Source: Myxocyprinus asiaticus
Lineage: Eukaryota; Chordata; Actinopteri; Cypriniformes; Catostomidae
NCBI RefSeq assembly: GCF_019703515.2
Contig: NC_059349.1
Coordinates: 21,982,744-22,046,743 of the forward strand
Length of the DNA stretch: 64,000 bases
Reading direction: 5' to 3'
The notes below the pieces were generated by a model. That model saw only the letters and a list, made by a program, of their open reading frames with translations, did no database searches and had not been told where the DNA came from. Shown one piece after another: positions 12,037-22,746 of this stretch. Each line of letters begins with the position of its first letter. Positions within the stretch are counted from its first letter, which is position 1. A program made the position numbers and the translations under genes.

Positions 12037-12359
12037 TGTGATAAATCACTAGTTCTCTTCGTGAAGGAGGAAGCGGGAACTGGGTAAACAATCGAGCATG
12101 AGTTTATTTTTCTCACACTTTTCAGTGTTAAGATAAAGCTTTGCTTTTCCGCATAACACAACACACACATCCACACTGCTGCGTGCATCTCTCTCTCTCC
12201 CCTCCAGTGGTCTGGATTGCCCTTTTATCCCTCTCCATTCTCACTGCAAACACAAAACAGCTGTTAGAGGTGATTTCCCACAGGTGTCAATCCTCACCGT
12301 ATTGTCCCTCCTGGCCTCGCTCTCTGAAAACGTTGCTCGGCCACGCCCCCATCACCACA
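12037..12359 (-). repeat. 5' LTR of the gypsy element (full length)
   Basis: A 323-bp LTR with TG...CA ends (on the + strand it begins TGTGATAAATC and ends CATCACCACA). It is followed directly by the right-hand TTGTC duplication at 12360-12364. It serves as the complete reference for the truncated copy at 8300. Confidence 0.9.
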
Positions 12360-13370
12360 TTGTCATAAATGAAAATCACAACAACATATAAAGAGGACAG
12401 TCATGTAGAATTAAGAGCAAAGGTCAAAGGGAATCACTCATGGTGATTTGGATGACATGGTTAAAATTGTCGTTTATCATAGGGTTAATTTTTATTCTGC
12501 CCTTATAATAAAAATGCCATTAAATGTGGCTGTGATGACCAAATGTCTGTGTGTATTTTCCCCAGAGTCTATTTTTAACAAATGCAGCTCCTCACCCTGC
12601 ATATTTATAAAAGCTTAGCTGCTTTTATTGTGCCTCATAATGCACAGGGTTATAGGTCTGATCTATCACAAGTTTAAAAAAGACGTTAGTATAATTCTTC
12701 TAAAGTGCTTTCCCAGGCTTAGTTGAGTGGGACAGGGTGGAAAATGAGGCCTTTTGTGATGTCAAACCATACAAAAAAAAAAAAACAATTTTTTTGAAAA
12801 CTCTTTTGAAATCCGCTCAAGAGTAATGAGTCCTAGCATTAAGTAATTCTTGGATTTATGATTTATTGTTTTAAGTGCTTTGAAAGAGATACTTCCTGTC
12901 TGCTGCCTGACCAGCAGACAAATATGTCCAGTTGACCTGACTCTAAAGTGTTTGTAGTCTCTGGTGGTGGGGGAGTCAAAATAGGAGTATTTATGTGCTA
13001 GTCATCCATTCAGCCTCTGTTCCTGTTCCCTTAAAAGTAAGTAACCCAGCTGATACTCTGAAGATCCTTATCTCCCTGACCTTTTGTATCTGCCCATTTA
13101 TCAGTCTCGAGTGGAGGCGGAACTCTTCCTTTTCTCAGCATCACAGACAAAGCCTACAAGGCTCAAGTGGAGCAATAAATCAGTGCGACATTGCAGTGTT
13201 GCTCAGAGTCCACTTAACAGGACCAGCCTCTGAATTGCCATATTAATCGTATTGTAAATCTCTCAGCCTGTTTAAGCATTAGCATAGACTTGTTAAGGAT
13301 CATTAGAAATGGGTCATTTGTGGGGTGCTGGGTGAGCAAAACCAGAACATTTCTTATATTACATTGGGAG

Positions 13371-14438
13371 TAGGGCTGGGAGATATATCGAATATTAATG
13401 ATATAATCAAGATAATTTTGCTGACGATGTAAAATTGACCAATATCATGAATATTGCAATGATTTTAATGTGCTTTCATTTGGCCATTAAGTTACATAAA
13501 AAGTCAATTTCATGATCCTTAAGGGCTGCACAATTAATCAAAACAACATCAGAATGGTGAGTTGGTCATATGTGATTAATAATCCACAAAAGGCTGTGAT
13601 TTAAAAACAGATAGACATGGCATGCGTGTGATTCAGAACAAACCGGTGACGCGCTGATCGGTGTGCATGTGCATGGAGGCGCTCTCAGATCAGTTCGCGT
13701 GCATTGTGAAATCAAAGGAATGCAGGTTCAAGCACTCGTGCAATTCCAAACACTAGTAACCGCTACGAGATATTATACAAATCTACAAATGCAGCACCGT
13801 ATAACAGAAAAGGAGTATTTTGTAAACTGTCAAATACACATTGCCTTGCTGTGTCAAATAAAAGCTCCTTGCACTTTTGGTGTCAAAATAAAAGCCCCAG
13901 GTGAAGGTAAAGTAAATAGGACAGAAATAAATTACTTTTATGTAACGCAAATCTAATAATAAGAATAATGATAATTCAGCATTATATTATATTAATAAAC
14001 CTGACGTGTCCCACAGTAATAATTTAGTATTATGCAATGTTCAAGTCAGTGAAGTAGCTTTGCACACCTTGTTCATTCCCAAAAATGGATTAGTAAAACA
14101 TTTGAAGGTAAATAATGCTTTTTATTAAGCTATGTATCACTGTATATGAAATATAAATATAAAAAGCATATCAGTGAAAATGATTGAATTTAATTCTCCC
14201 TTAGGTTTATTTAATGAAAAACTAATTATTATATTTTAATTGAATGTCTTTAAAATATTGAATCTACTTGGCTGCAATGGCTGTTTGGATGAAATTATGG
14301 TTCTTCTGATAAAAAAAAAAAAAAAACCAATTCTAGCCATTTTAGAGCAAATACATAATTATCGAGATACATCGAATATCGTCAATAGGCTGAAAAATAT
14401 CAAGATATAATTTTTTTAAGACATACCGCCCAGCCCTA
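13371..14438. mobile_element. Non-autonomous hAT-like element
   Basis: The element is bounded by exact 8-bp direct repeats ATTGGGAG (13363-13370 and 14439-14446). Its ends are TAGGGCTGGG and the inverse CCCAGCCCTA. An 8-bp duplication with TAGGG-type termini is characteristic of the hAT superfamily. No transposase frame was seen; a 97-codon open frame at 13663 has no recognisable domain. Confidence 0.85.
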
Positions 14439-15337
14439 ATTGGGAGTAGCAGCATGATAAAGTATACTTCCTGACATATTAACTAACTGTAGATCAGTGG
14501 AGTTGAGCTGCTTGTAAAGTTTGGGTCTTGCTGAGCTGCCATAACGGTAGAGGAGTGTTGACCACCATCAGTGACTTTTACACCTGGAATGTTTAGCTTT
14601 GTGGATGGGTCCACCTACAGGAAGGCCAATTATCCCTACTGGATACTTCTTAACATCTTTACTGCTGTGCTGCACAGGTTTCTCATAAAAGTACAATTGC
14701 TTCATTGACAGTTACAACAGACGTGCAGTTGCAGGGAATTGGAAACGATAAAACCGTCAGTAAGCATTGGTGTTATTGAAAAATGACACAACAAGGGGAA
14801 AGTTTATGGGTTTTTGATTGTTCATGTTCAAATCAAAAGACATCATGATGTGGCTCATAAATGTCCTCACTTGTTGGTGGATAATTGACTCTGTAGATAT
14901 ACTGGCTCCACACAGTGTTACTAACTGAGGTAATCACTCAAGGCAGAGTAAGGACAAGTAAGCTCTGTTTCTTGAGGGAGAGAAGTCTAATTGAGGTTAA
15001 CGATACTGTCTCACAATTTTCAGACTTGATATTGCAACACAATTACATTATAACCCAAATGTACTTGGAGGCAATTGTGAAAAGCAAATGTCACAGTATT
15101 ATACCAAAATCTATTATCAGTCAACATCATATCCAAGAATTTCCTCAATATACAGTAGTAATTTCATTGCTTTAGACTTTGGCCTCATTTAGCATTATAT
15201 CTATCCATTTGCTAACAAAATTATTGCCATCAGTTGAATAAACTAAATAAACTAATGGAAATAACTGGACAAATATTGTTTTGGTTCGATGTAGTGAAGC
15301 TAAGGATGCTAATAAAAGCTCTTTTCACACTGAGCTT

Positions 15338-15910
15338 AAAAGGAATATTTCAGGTTCAATTAAGTCAGCTCAATCGCTAGTATTTGTGGCATAACTTTGA
15401 TTACCACAAAAAAATGCAAAAATCTGGGTTCCAGTGAGGCACATACAATGGAAGTGAATGGGGCCAATCCGTAAACCAGTATAGCCACAAGACATAAACA
15501 ATATGCATGTTTACATGATTTTAGTGTGATAAGATCACGTACAAACCTTTTTTGTGTAAAGTTATAGCGATTTTACAACTTCATTGCCATGACGATGTAA
15601 TGTCAACAAACCCTGAATCCCTAAAATGATTGTTAAAATTATGATTTAAACAACTTTACAGCCCAAAAAATACGTGAGTTTTAACAAAAGAATTAATGTA
15701 AGTACTTTTTTAAAATTATAAGCTTCACTTTTCTGCCTTTAAACCCTCCAAAAATGTATCCCCTTTGTAAGTGCCTTACTGTAACCTTGATTTTTGCTTT
15801 TTTCAAGAACAGGAGGGATGAGTCGAAAAAAAATTTTTTTAGTAATCAACATTATGCCACAAATGCTGTCGATTGAGCTTAACTTGTTATGAACCCAGAA
15901 AATTCCTTTT
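15338..15910. repeat. Long-TIR repeat, copy 1 of 3
   Basis: The left end (AAAAGGAATATTTCAGG, then GCTCAATCG and TTTGTGGCATAA) is the inverse of the right end (ATGCCACAAATGCTG, then GATTGAGCTTAAC and AATTCCTTTT). Two further copies lie at 27385-28000 (resuming at 29287) and 29771-30314. No coding sequence. Superfamily not assigned. Confidence 0.8.
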
Positions 15911-16120
15911 TACCCTGGGTTATCATATTCGTCCAATCATTTTTATCAACCTCACAAATATGCAAATAAGATTGTTAACCCAGGGTTTAAAATATACAGT
16001 GTGAAACATCGAAACATGAATACCCAGGATTAATTTTTAACCCAGGTACAGTTTGAACAGTGTGAAACATGAAACAAGATAATCCAGGATTTCATTTACC
16101 CAGGGTTAAGAATGACCCTG
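15890..16120. repeat. Repeat with internal ACCCAGG.../CAGTGTGAAACAT units
   Basis: The segment contains several copies of ACCC(T/A)GGGTTA-like motifs and CAGTGTGAAACAT twice in direct order, ending in the inverse ACCCTGGG. It looks like a small foldback repeat placed between two other repeats. Confidence 0.5.
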
Positions 16121-16123
16121 GGC

Positions 16124-16433
16124 TAAAGCTGAAGTATGTCACTTTTTCATTGTTAAAATAATATCTCGTATCTCAGCTTAATATGCAGGGACAACTATAA
16201 GTAAGCCATTCATAGAATAATTATAAAAATCCCTGTGTTTGTTTGGAGCGAACCGCTTAGACCCACCCCCAACAACGTAACTCAACCAATGGCGTGAGTT
16301 GGGGCGGGGCTATCTGACTGTTCGAAGAACAGCAGATGATGGGTGTATTCGGAAAGCTGTTTTGAAACATTGTTTATTTTTGCAATTCTATTTGGTGGCG
16401 CTAGTTTAGCAGAAATTACATACTAAAGCTTTA
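16124..16433. repeat. TIR element, TAAAGCTnnAGTATGT type
   Basis: TAAAGCTGAAGTATGTCACTT at the left is the inverse of TTACATACTAAAGCTTTAA at the right. The interior shares blocks (CAACCAATGG..., GCGCTAGTTTAGCAGAAATTAC) with 33150-33420 and weakly with 34440 and 44930-45030, so this is a family with at least one further copy in intron 4. It ends ~100 bp before exon 2. Confidence 0.65.
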
Positions 16434-16529
16434 ACAATCTGAAATGTGAAAAGCCTTAAAATTTGCTTACTTATGATGTTAAAAACTGACAAACACCATT
16501 ATGATAACATCCAATGTTCTACCTCTCAG

Positions 16530-16694
16530 CTGAACCAGTGGATGTGCTCAAGATCTTAGACTTTAAAAGTTCACCTGAAGGAGTGAAGAAAACGCAAGGC
16601 TTTTGTACCATCCGGAGAGGATCCAAACCAGATGTTGCCTACCGAGTGGACAAACGGGCTCAACTCAGCACCCCAACAAAACAGCTCTTCCCAG
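16530..16694 (+). CDS. col11a1: col11a1 exon 2: start of TSPN domain
   Basis: Encodes residues 39-93, opening [19 protein letters not shown] and including GFCTIRR, VAYRV and PTKQLFPG. This is the beginning of the thrombospondin N-terminal-like (laminin-G fold) domain of fibrillar collagens V and XI. The cysteine in GFC is one of four conserved in the domain. It enters and leaves in phase 1 (165 nt), with a CTCTCAG acceptor and a GTGAGT donor. PVDVLK and SPEG are closer to COL11A1 than to COL5A1. Confidence 0.92.
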
Positions 16695-17926
16695 GTGAGT
16701 TTGCATGAATTGTGCTAATCCTTGTACTCTCTGACCATAAATCAACTCTAGATGTTGTGAATTAGTTTTCTCTCACAGACATTTTAAGTTGTTTCTTACT
16801 TCTCTTAATTCATTTAACAGGAAGTGCACAATGTAGCTACCTCAGTTACATGCATTTGGACTGTTTACAGTGCTAGAAGTCTGATGCCCAGACCTTGATG
16901 AGTGAAATAAAGCCATATTTATTGTTTCAGGAAAGAGCTCATTAAGGGAAACAGAAATCTCTTTGATCGTTTTTTTCCCTGCATTGGCTACTGTTTTGAG
17001 CAGTGTTATGCTTGCTGATTCATCCACGACTTGTAAAGCAAATAATAAGTGAAAAGATTAAACTACTGCTAAGTGTTTGGAAGGGCTTAGCCTTGTAGGC
17101 AAGAATGTTGTCTGTGGCATAACACAAGATGCAGATCGATACATACAGTATTTGTATGACTATATTGACATGGAAACACTAATCATTGAAGGTAAAAACA
17201 TCCAATGGGTCAAATTAATTTGTAAAGTTTTACCTCAAATGATAGTCCATGGTTAAGACTATTCCAATGCATAGTATAGATGTAAGAATAGGATGTTGAA
17301 GTCTTTAATTATTTGCTCAACATACACATTTAGTAAGTTGAGTCCTAACTTGGACCTTTTAGTCTGTGATTGTTGGGTATCTTCCAAATTGGGCAGACTG
17401 CTAAGGCTACTGAGGCACAAAATAGCAGGAGATTAAATTAACAATTCGTTTTCTATGATTTTTGGCTGAAATACATTTGCCTCCAAACATTATGGTTTAA
17501 GGACTGGAAATTTCATTTAAATAGTATGTTTACAGAAAGAAATCTCTTTCAAGGATGGCAAAGAGAACAACTTTTCACTGGCTTGTCACTCTGAAGATCA
17601 GGCTGTAGTTTGAGCTGTAGTTCCACGCCAGTGCTTATGCAGCCTGTTTATTTTTAATTCTGTTATTTCAACTGACGCCTTGTAAACTTAATGTGCTAGC
17701 ACAGAAGACAAACTGTTTTAAACTTATTTAAACCATGCCCTACAAAGGATGTTGGGGAGATATTGTTGTAATAAGGAAATTGTATATTCCAAGGGACAGT
17801 TGAATCACAATACAATGTGTTGATATACTGTAGTCTTAGCTCATTTCACACATGTAAAGAAAGACAAGTTTATGAATCACCAACAACAGCTGATGTTTAA
17901 CACACAATCCCTTCCTGTGTGTTCAG
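16695..17926 (+). other. col11a1 intron 2
   Basis: A 1.2-kb GT-AG intron with no recognised repeat or coding sequence. Confidence 0.8.
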
Positions 17927-18140
17927 GAGGAGTATTCCCTCAGGATTTCTCCGTTCTTATGACTATCAAGCCCAAGGTGGGAACACAGTCCTTCCTGTTG
18001 TCCGTATACAACGAGCAGGGCATCCAGCAGCTGGGTGTGGAGGTGGGCCGCTCTCCGATTTTCCTGTATGAGGATCAACATGGGAAGCCCGCTCCTGAGG
18101 ATTACCCCCTGTTCCGTGCCATCAACCTTGCAGATGGAAA
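17927..18140 (+). CDS. col11a1: col11a1 exon 3: TSPN core, followed by a GC donor
   Basis: Encodes residues 94-164 of the TSPN domain, with [37 protein letters not shown] and INLADGK. The reading frame joins exon 4 only if the exon ends at GATGGAAA before GCAAGT: the AA at its end plus the first A of exon 4 give the Lys codon of ADGK-WHRV, conserved across types V and XI. The next GT (18145) would shift the frame. The donor is therefore GC, in the strong GCAAGT context usual for GC-AG introns. Confidence 0.92.
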
Positions 18141-18659
18141 GCAAGTTGACTCTTATACATATATTCTTAATCTATGTACAGATTTTGTTGTCTATCGTAC
18201 AAGGTTTTTGTTTGTTTGCCACTTAGAACACCTCAACATCTTTTTGTGTTTTAGATCTTTTTTTTAAGATGTAGCACAGTTTCAATCAAATGGCTCTTTA
18301 TGTTGTTGCATTGTTTTTTTTTTCATTGGCTGGTATAGTTCTTTCACTCTGTTAATTTTTTGTACTCACTGAATGTGTTTACATGCACAATCTTACACCA
18401 TTTATGCATAATAAGCCGATAACGTGTATGGTCATGTGAATGCCTTAAACGGCTTTCCTTGATCGGGGCAAGGTCATAAACAGTTTAAGCAAAAACTGAT
18501 TGGCACAACTATATTTTTGCCTATTTGCCAATTATTAAGTTAACTTAACTTCTAAAAATGTGAAGTACTTGTTACTTACACCAACTATTTGATATCTTGG
18601 TGGAGCTGACACATGATCTTATGTAGAAATGTAGTTCCCTATCTGTCATTCACTCGATG

Positions 18660-18840
18660 TTGTGTCGCTGTAGTGACACTAGGGGTCACTCTTGGGAGCC
18701 CCAAACACCTCTGCTTTTTTTTAAAAAGGCCAATGAGAATTGGCGAGTGGAATTTGCATGCCACTCCCCTGGACATACGGGTATAAAAGGAGCTGGTATG
18801 CAACCACTCAGTCAGATTTTCTCTTTGGAGATGAGCGGTT
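18660..18840 (+). repeat. Left inverted terminal repeat of DIRS element
   Basis: It runs from GTGTCGCTGTAGTGACACTA through GGTATGCAACCACTCAG and pairs inversely with 22570-22746. It contains GTATAAAAGGAGC at 18781-18793, a TATA-box-like motif in the position of the element's promoter. Confidence 0.85.
18782..18788 (+). promoter_or_regulatory. TATA-like box of the DIRS element
   Basis: TATAAAA in the left terminal repeat, followed about 30-50 bp later by the leader of the gag remnant. Promoter function is inferred from position. An equivalent TATA (inverted) is in the right repeat. Confidence 0.5.
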
Positions 18841-19029
18841 CTATTCATTGAAGCTGAATTCATCCGCGAAGTTCATTCACCTCATCTGCTGAATTCTATG
18901 GCTCATTTCAGCGGCTTCTCCCCCTCTGCACCTGTGGAGTGCAGAGAATGCCCCTGGGCGCTTCGGCAGAACAACTAAAAGAGTATATTCTAAAAGAGTA
19001 TATTTTCTTTCTAAAAGAGCGGCACACAC

Positions 19030-19260
19030 GGAATGTCTTTTTAAAGATGCCTTTATGTTTGTGTATTATTCCTGGTTGCGGTCGTTATCTCTCCGCTTCT
19101 GACAGCCATGATCGCTGACTTACGTGTCTGGGCGCTGCCCACGCGGAGACATCGTTCATGGATGGGTCTTGTCCTCATTGCGAGAACATGACTATGGCAA
19201 CGTTGCGGCTCCCCGCCTCGATCCTTCTACCAATGGGTATGAGGCCATGCCGGTTAACAC
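19030..19260 (+). pseudogene. DIRS gag remnant
   Basis: Short open pieces include DGSCPHCENMTMATLR (frame from 19158), preceded by the CGRYLSASDSHDR-type segment around 19077-19110. These match the N-terminal end of fish DIRS gag proteins, which carry a Cys-rich motif. Sequence then jumps to the RT region, so most of gag is deleted. Confidence 0.65.
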
Positions 19261-19309
19261 TGGGGGCGATTTGGGGTCCTCAATGGGACCACCTCTGCCG
19301 GGTATCCCC

Positions 19310-19919
19310 CCACAGACCTGCATACCGAAGAAGGGCGGTGGGTTGCGACCAATCCTGGACCTGCGAGTACTGAACCAGGCTTTGTACAGATTCCTGTTCA
19401 AGATGCTGACGCAAAAACTAATTCTAGCTAGCGTCCGGCATCAAGATTGGTTTGCGGTGGTAGACCTGAAGGACGCGTACTTCCATGTCTCGGCCTCGAC
19501 ACAGACCCTTCCTGCGGTTTTCCTTCGAAGGCCAGGCATACCAGTACAAGGTCCTCCCCTTCGGCCTGTCCATGTCCGCTCACGTCTTCACGAAGGTCGC
19601 AGTGGCAGCCCTTGCCCCAATAAGGGAAGCGGGCATCCTCATCCTCAACTGTCTCGATGACTGGCTAATCCTAGCTCACTCTCGAGAGTTGCTGTGCGCA
19701 CACAGGGACCTTGTGCTCCGGCACCTCAGCCGACTGGGGCATCGGGTCAACTGGGAAAAGAGCAAGCTCTCCCCGGTTCAGAGCATTTCTTTTCTGGGTT
19801 TGGAGTTGGACTCAGTCTCGATGACAGCGCGCCTCACGAACAAGCGTGCACAGTCGGTGCTGAACACCTCTTCAGCCCTTGGACCGACCTTGCATTTCTA
19901 CGGGCAGGGGTTCCCCTAG
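19310..19919 (+). pseudogene. DIRS reverse transcriptase (frame-shifted, YLDD altered to CLDD)
   Basis: Two overlapping frames encode the RT. The first has GGGLRPILDLRVLNQAL, then VVDLKDAYFHV. The second has FEGQAYQYKVLPFGLSMS and ILNCLDDWLILAHSR, ending FLGLELDSV. The blocks and the LDDW signature are those of DIRS RT. A frame change near 19500 separates the blocks, and the tyrosine normally preceding LDD is Cys here (codon TGT). Both changes argue against activity. Confidence 0.88.
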
Positions 19920-19929
19920 AGCAGGTGTC

Positions 19930-20695
19930 CAGGCGTGTTGTGGTTAAAAAAGATGCCTCCAAGATGGGCTGGGGCACTGTATGCAATGGGCACACAGCCG
20001 CCAGCTCCTGGACTGGCCCGCGGCTGCGTTGGCACATCAACTGCCTAGAGATGTTGGCAGTACTGCTCGCCCTGCGGAGGTTTTGGCCATTGATCCAGGG
20101 CAAGCACGTGTTGGTCCGGACGGACAACACAGCGACGGTAGCGTACATCATCTGTCAAGGCGGTCTACGCTCCCGTTGCATGTCGCAACTCGTCCGCCGT
20201 CTCCTGGCCACGAGCCACTCGCATCCCGGGCGACCTCAACACCACAGCGGGCACGCTGTCATGTCAGGTTACCCTCAGGGGAGAGTGGAGACTCCACTCT
20301 CAGGTGGTCCAGCTGATTTGGAGTCAATTCGGTCAAGCACAGGTAGTCCTGTTTGCTTCCCGGGTATCCTCTCTCTGCCCGCTTTGGTATGCCCTGACCG
20401 AGGCACCCCTCAGTATAGATGCGCTGGCACACAGCTGGCCCCCGGACTACGCAAATACGCATTTCCCCCAGTAAGCCTACTTGCACAGACCCTGTGCAAG
20501 GTCAGGGAGGATGAGAAGCAGATCATCCTAGTAGCACCCTACTGGCCCACCCAGACGTGGTTCTCGGATCTCACGCTCCTCGCAACAGCCCCCACCCTGG
20601 TGAATTCCCCTGAGGAAGGACCTTCTTTCTCAGGGACAGGGTACCATCTGGCACCCATGACCAGACCTCTGGAATCTCCACATCTGGCCCCTTGA
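19930..20695 (+). pseudogene. DIRS RNase H and downstream pol segment
   Basis: The third frame (open 19694-20695) holds an RNase H fold: KDASKMGWG (first acidic residue), HINCLEMLAVLLALRRF (Glu) and LVRTDNTATVAYI (Asp). Downstream, LRKYAFPPVSLLAQTL and LVAPYWPTQTWFSDL are typical of the DIRS pol C-terminus. Position 20225-20450 shows another frame disturbance. It follows RT directly and precedes the recombinase. Confidence 0.82.
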
Positions 20696-20701
20696 CGGGA
20701 C

Positions 20702-21715
20702 ATGGAAGACCTAAGTGGCCTACCACCCGTGGTGATGGACACGATCACTCATTCCAGGGCTCCCTCTACGAGGCACCTGTATGCCTTGAAGTGGCGTCTG
20801 TTCGCTAAGTGGTGTTCTTCCCGACGCGAAGACCTCCAGAGATGCGCAGTCAGATCGGTGCTTTCCTTCCTGCAGAAGAGGCTGGAGGGGCGGCTGTCCC
20901 CCTCCACCCTGAAGGTGTATGTAGCTGCTATTTCGGCTCATTACGATGCAGTAGATGGTAAGTACTTGGGGAAGCACGACTTGATCATCAGGTTCTTGAG
21001 AGGCGCTAGGAGGTTGAATCCCTCCAGACCGTGCCTCGTCCCCTCATTTGACCTCTCTGTAGTCCTTCGGGGTCTACAGGGAGCTCCCATTGAGCCCTTG
21101 GAGTCAGCTGAGCTTAAGGCACTCTCTTTGAAGACTGCCCTCCTGACTGCACTCACTTTCATCAAAAGGGTAGGGGACATGCAGGCATTCTCTGTTAGCG
21201 AATCGTGCCTGGAGTTCGGTCCGGGTTACTCTCACATGATCCTGAGACCCCGATCGGGCTATGTGCCCAAGGTTCCCACGACCCCTTTTAGGGATCAGGT
21301 GGTGAACCTGCAGGCACTGCCCCAGAAGGAGGCAGACTCAGCCTTGCACCGGACACAGCAACGCCAAGCTTTATGTATCTATTTGGATCGCACGCAGAGC
21401 ATTAGAAGCTCCGAGCGGCTCTTTGTCTGCTTTGGTGGACAGTGGAAAGAAAGCGCTGTCTCCAAACAGAGGATCGCCCACTGGGTCATTGACACCATCG
21501 TGATGGCATATCAGGCTCAGGACGTGCCACCCCCTGCGGGAATACGAGCCCACTCTACCAGGAGTGTGGGGGCCTCCTGGGCCCTGGCCAGTGGCGCCTC
21601 TTTGGCAGACATCTGCAGAGCAGCGGGCTGGGCAACACCCAACACCATCGCGAGGTTCTACAATCTCCGGGTTGAGCCGGTCTCATCCCATGTATTGGCA
21701 GGCACGAGCAGGTAA
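20702..21715 (+). CDS. DIRS tyrosine recombinase (open, 337 residues)
   Basis: An uninterrupted frame from ATG to stop encodes a lambda-integrase-type recombinase, the enzyme DIRS elements use instead of a DDE integrase to insert circular cDNA. The N-terminal core-binding domain includes TRHLYALKWRLFAKWCSSR and LSPSTLKVYVAAISAHYDA. The catalytic domain has the first Arg in IKRVGDMQAFSV, the HxxR box in AHSTRSVGASWALASG, and the nucleophile Tyr in NTIARFYNLRV near residue 320. All signature residues are in order and no stop interrupts it, unlike the rest of pol. Whether it is ever expressed is unknown. Confidence 0.88.
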   Translation: MEDLSGLPPVVMDTITHSRAPSTRHLYALKWRLFAKWCSSRREDLQRCAVRSVLSFLQKRLEGRLSPSTLKVYVAAISAHYDAVDGKYLGKHDLIIRFLRGARRLNPSRPCLVPSFDLSVVLRGLQGAPIEPLESAELKALSLKTALLTALTFIKRVGDMQAFSVSESCLEFGPGYSHMILRPRSGYVPKVPTTPFRDQVVNLQALPQKEADSALHRTQQRQALCIYLDRTQSIRSSERLFVCFGGQWKESAVSKQRIAHWVIDTIVMAYQAQDVPPPAGIRAHSTRSVGASWALASGASLADICRAAGWATPNTIARFYNLRVEPVSSHVLAGTSR

Positions 21716-22448
21716 GTTCCGGGACAACTTGCCGGGTGTACCACTTGCTCATAGCGCCTTTCCCCTCCCTTGAGGTGAAGACATGCACTCTTGACTCCCA
21801 GTCGTGTTCACAGACTGTGATCCGTGGATGACTTTCCTCCTTAGCCCTCTGGCAGTTGAGTTTGCGGAGAAACTCGCTGACCAGCCCAGTATGTGCGCTA
21901 ATGAGCCCCTGTACTGAGGTAGGTGCTCCACATGTGTTGGTTCCCCGAAGGCGACCCCATGTGATATCTTCCACAAAATCGTTTCCCTGTCGGCAAACTG
22001 TGTCTTCCTTGGGCAGAGGCCCCTCTGCCCCCGGTCGCCATGCTCTGTAGAAACTCCATCCCCTTTGGGTAGGACCTACCATGGGACCTCTCCACATGAC
22101 ATACTTCCGACAAGACTCGGTAAGACCATGTGACGTATTCCACTCAAAATACCCCCCCTCTTTTTGGGAGGGACTTCCCTCCATCCCAGACACTTATGGC
22201 TCCCTGTCAGTTAACAAATTCCACTCTTTTTGGGGAGAAAAGAGAGGGAAATAGGCCTCGGCTGGGCTAGCCTGTCCCTATTGTCGGGCAGTCGACTTGT
22301 TCCTGATGGACCGTTCAATGCTCATAAGAGCGTTGGGGGAGGTTACGTGACGGCCTGGTGCGCTGGCTACGAGGCACACAGCAGTTTGCCCGTCACACAC
22401 CGCCAGTTCACGTAACACAGTTCAGCTAGTTGTGGCGTTTTGTATAGG

Positions 22449-22541
22449 GACCCCTAGTGTCACTACATCGACACAACGTCGAGTGAGTGACAGATAGGGA
22501 ACGTCCTGTTTACTTTCGTAACCTCCGTTCCCTGATGAACT
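22449..22541 (+). repeat. Internal complementary region of DIRS element
   Basis: Bases 22449-22502 are the near-perfect inverse of the element's left end (18634-18687). Bases 22503-22541 are the inverse of its right end (about 22757-22791). The two inverse ends are therefore abutted, as in the DIRS1 circular-junction template. Confidence 0.88.
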
Positions 22542-22569
22542 ACCCACTGAAATGGCCGGGACCTGGTCT

Positions 22570-22746
22570 CGGCTCCTCAGCACAAAATCTGAATGAGTGG
22601 TTGCATACCAGCTCCTTTTATACCTGTATGTCCAGGGGAGTGGCATGCAAATTCCACTCACCAATTCTCATTGGCCTTTTTTTCAAAAAAGCAGAGGTGT
22701 TTGGGGCTCCAAGAGTGACCCCTAGTGTCACTACATCGACACAATG
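22570..22746 (-). repeat. Right inverted terminal repeat of DIRS element
   Basis: Inverse of 18660-18840, including TTTTATACC (inverted TATA motif) and GAGTGACCCCTAGTGTCACT. The element then ends with GGAGGTTACGAAAGTAACC. Confidence 0.85.

Larger units (their letters stand above)
8300..12359 (-). mobile_element. Degenerate Ty3/gypsy LTR retrotransposon, Gmr1-like gene order
   Basis: Two similar LTRs (8300-8609 and 12037-12359) flank decayed gag-pol on the minus strand. The target duplication TTGTC is present at 8295-8299 and 12360-12364, so this is a single insertion. Reading on the minus strand the order is LTR, primer site, gag with zinc knuckle, protease, integrase, partial reverse transcriptase, LTR. 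Integrase before reverse transcriptase is the order known for Gmr1-like gypsy elements of deuterostomes. The RT catalytic half, RNase H and polypurine tract are deleted up to the LTR, and a separate element (9365-9837) splits integrase. Many frameshifts and stops make it non-functional. Confidence 0.9.
4897..16529 (+). other. col11a1 intron 1 (11.6 kb, transposon-rich)
   Basis: The intron runs from GTAAGG to an acceptor ending CTCTCAG. Its contents are a poly(A) run, a (GT)n microsatellite, a hAT-like terminus pair near 7505-7717, a 4-kb gypsy element, a 1.07-kb hAT-like element and two further TIR repeats just before exon 2. Regions 5500-7500, 12400-13360 and 14450-15330 hold nothing I recognise; a 125-codon open frame at 5752-6129 looks like chance. 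Confidence 0.75.

Noticed and set aside
18141..18150. GT donor at 18145 for exon 3
   Set aside because: It would add four bases and break the frame into exon 4.
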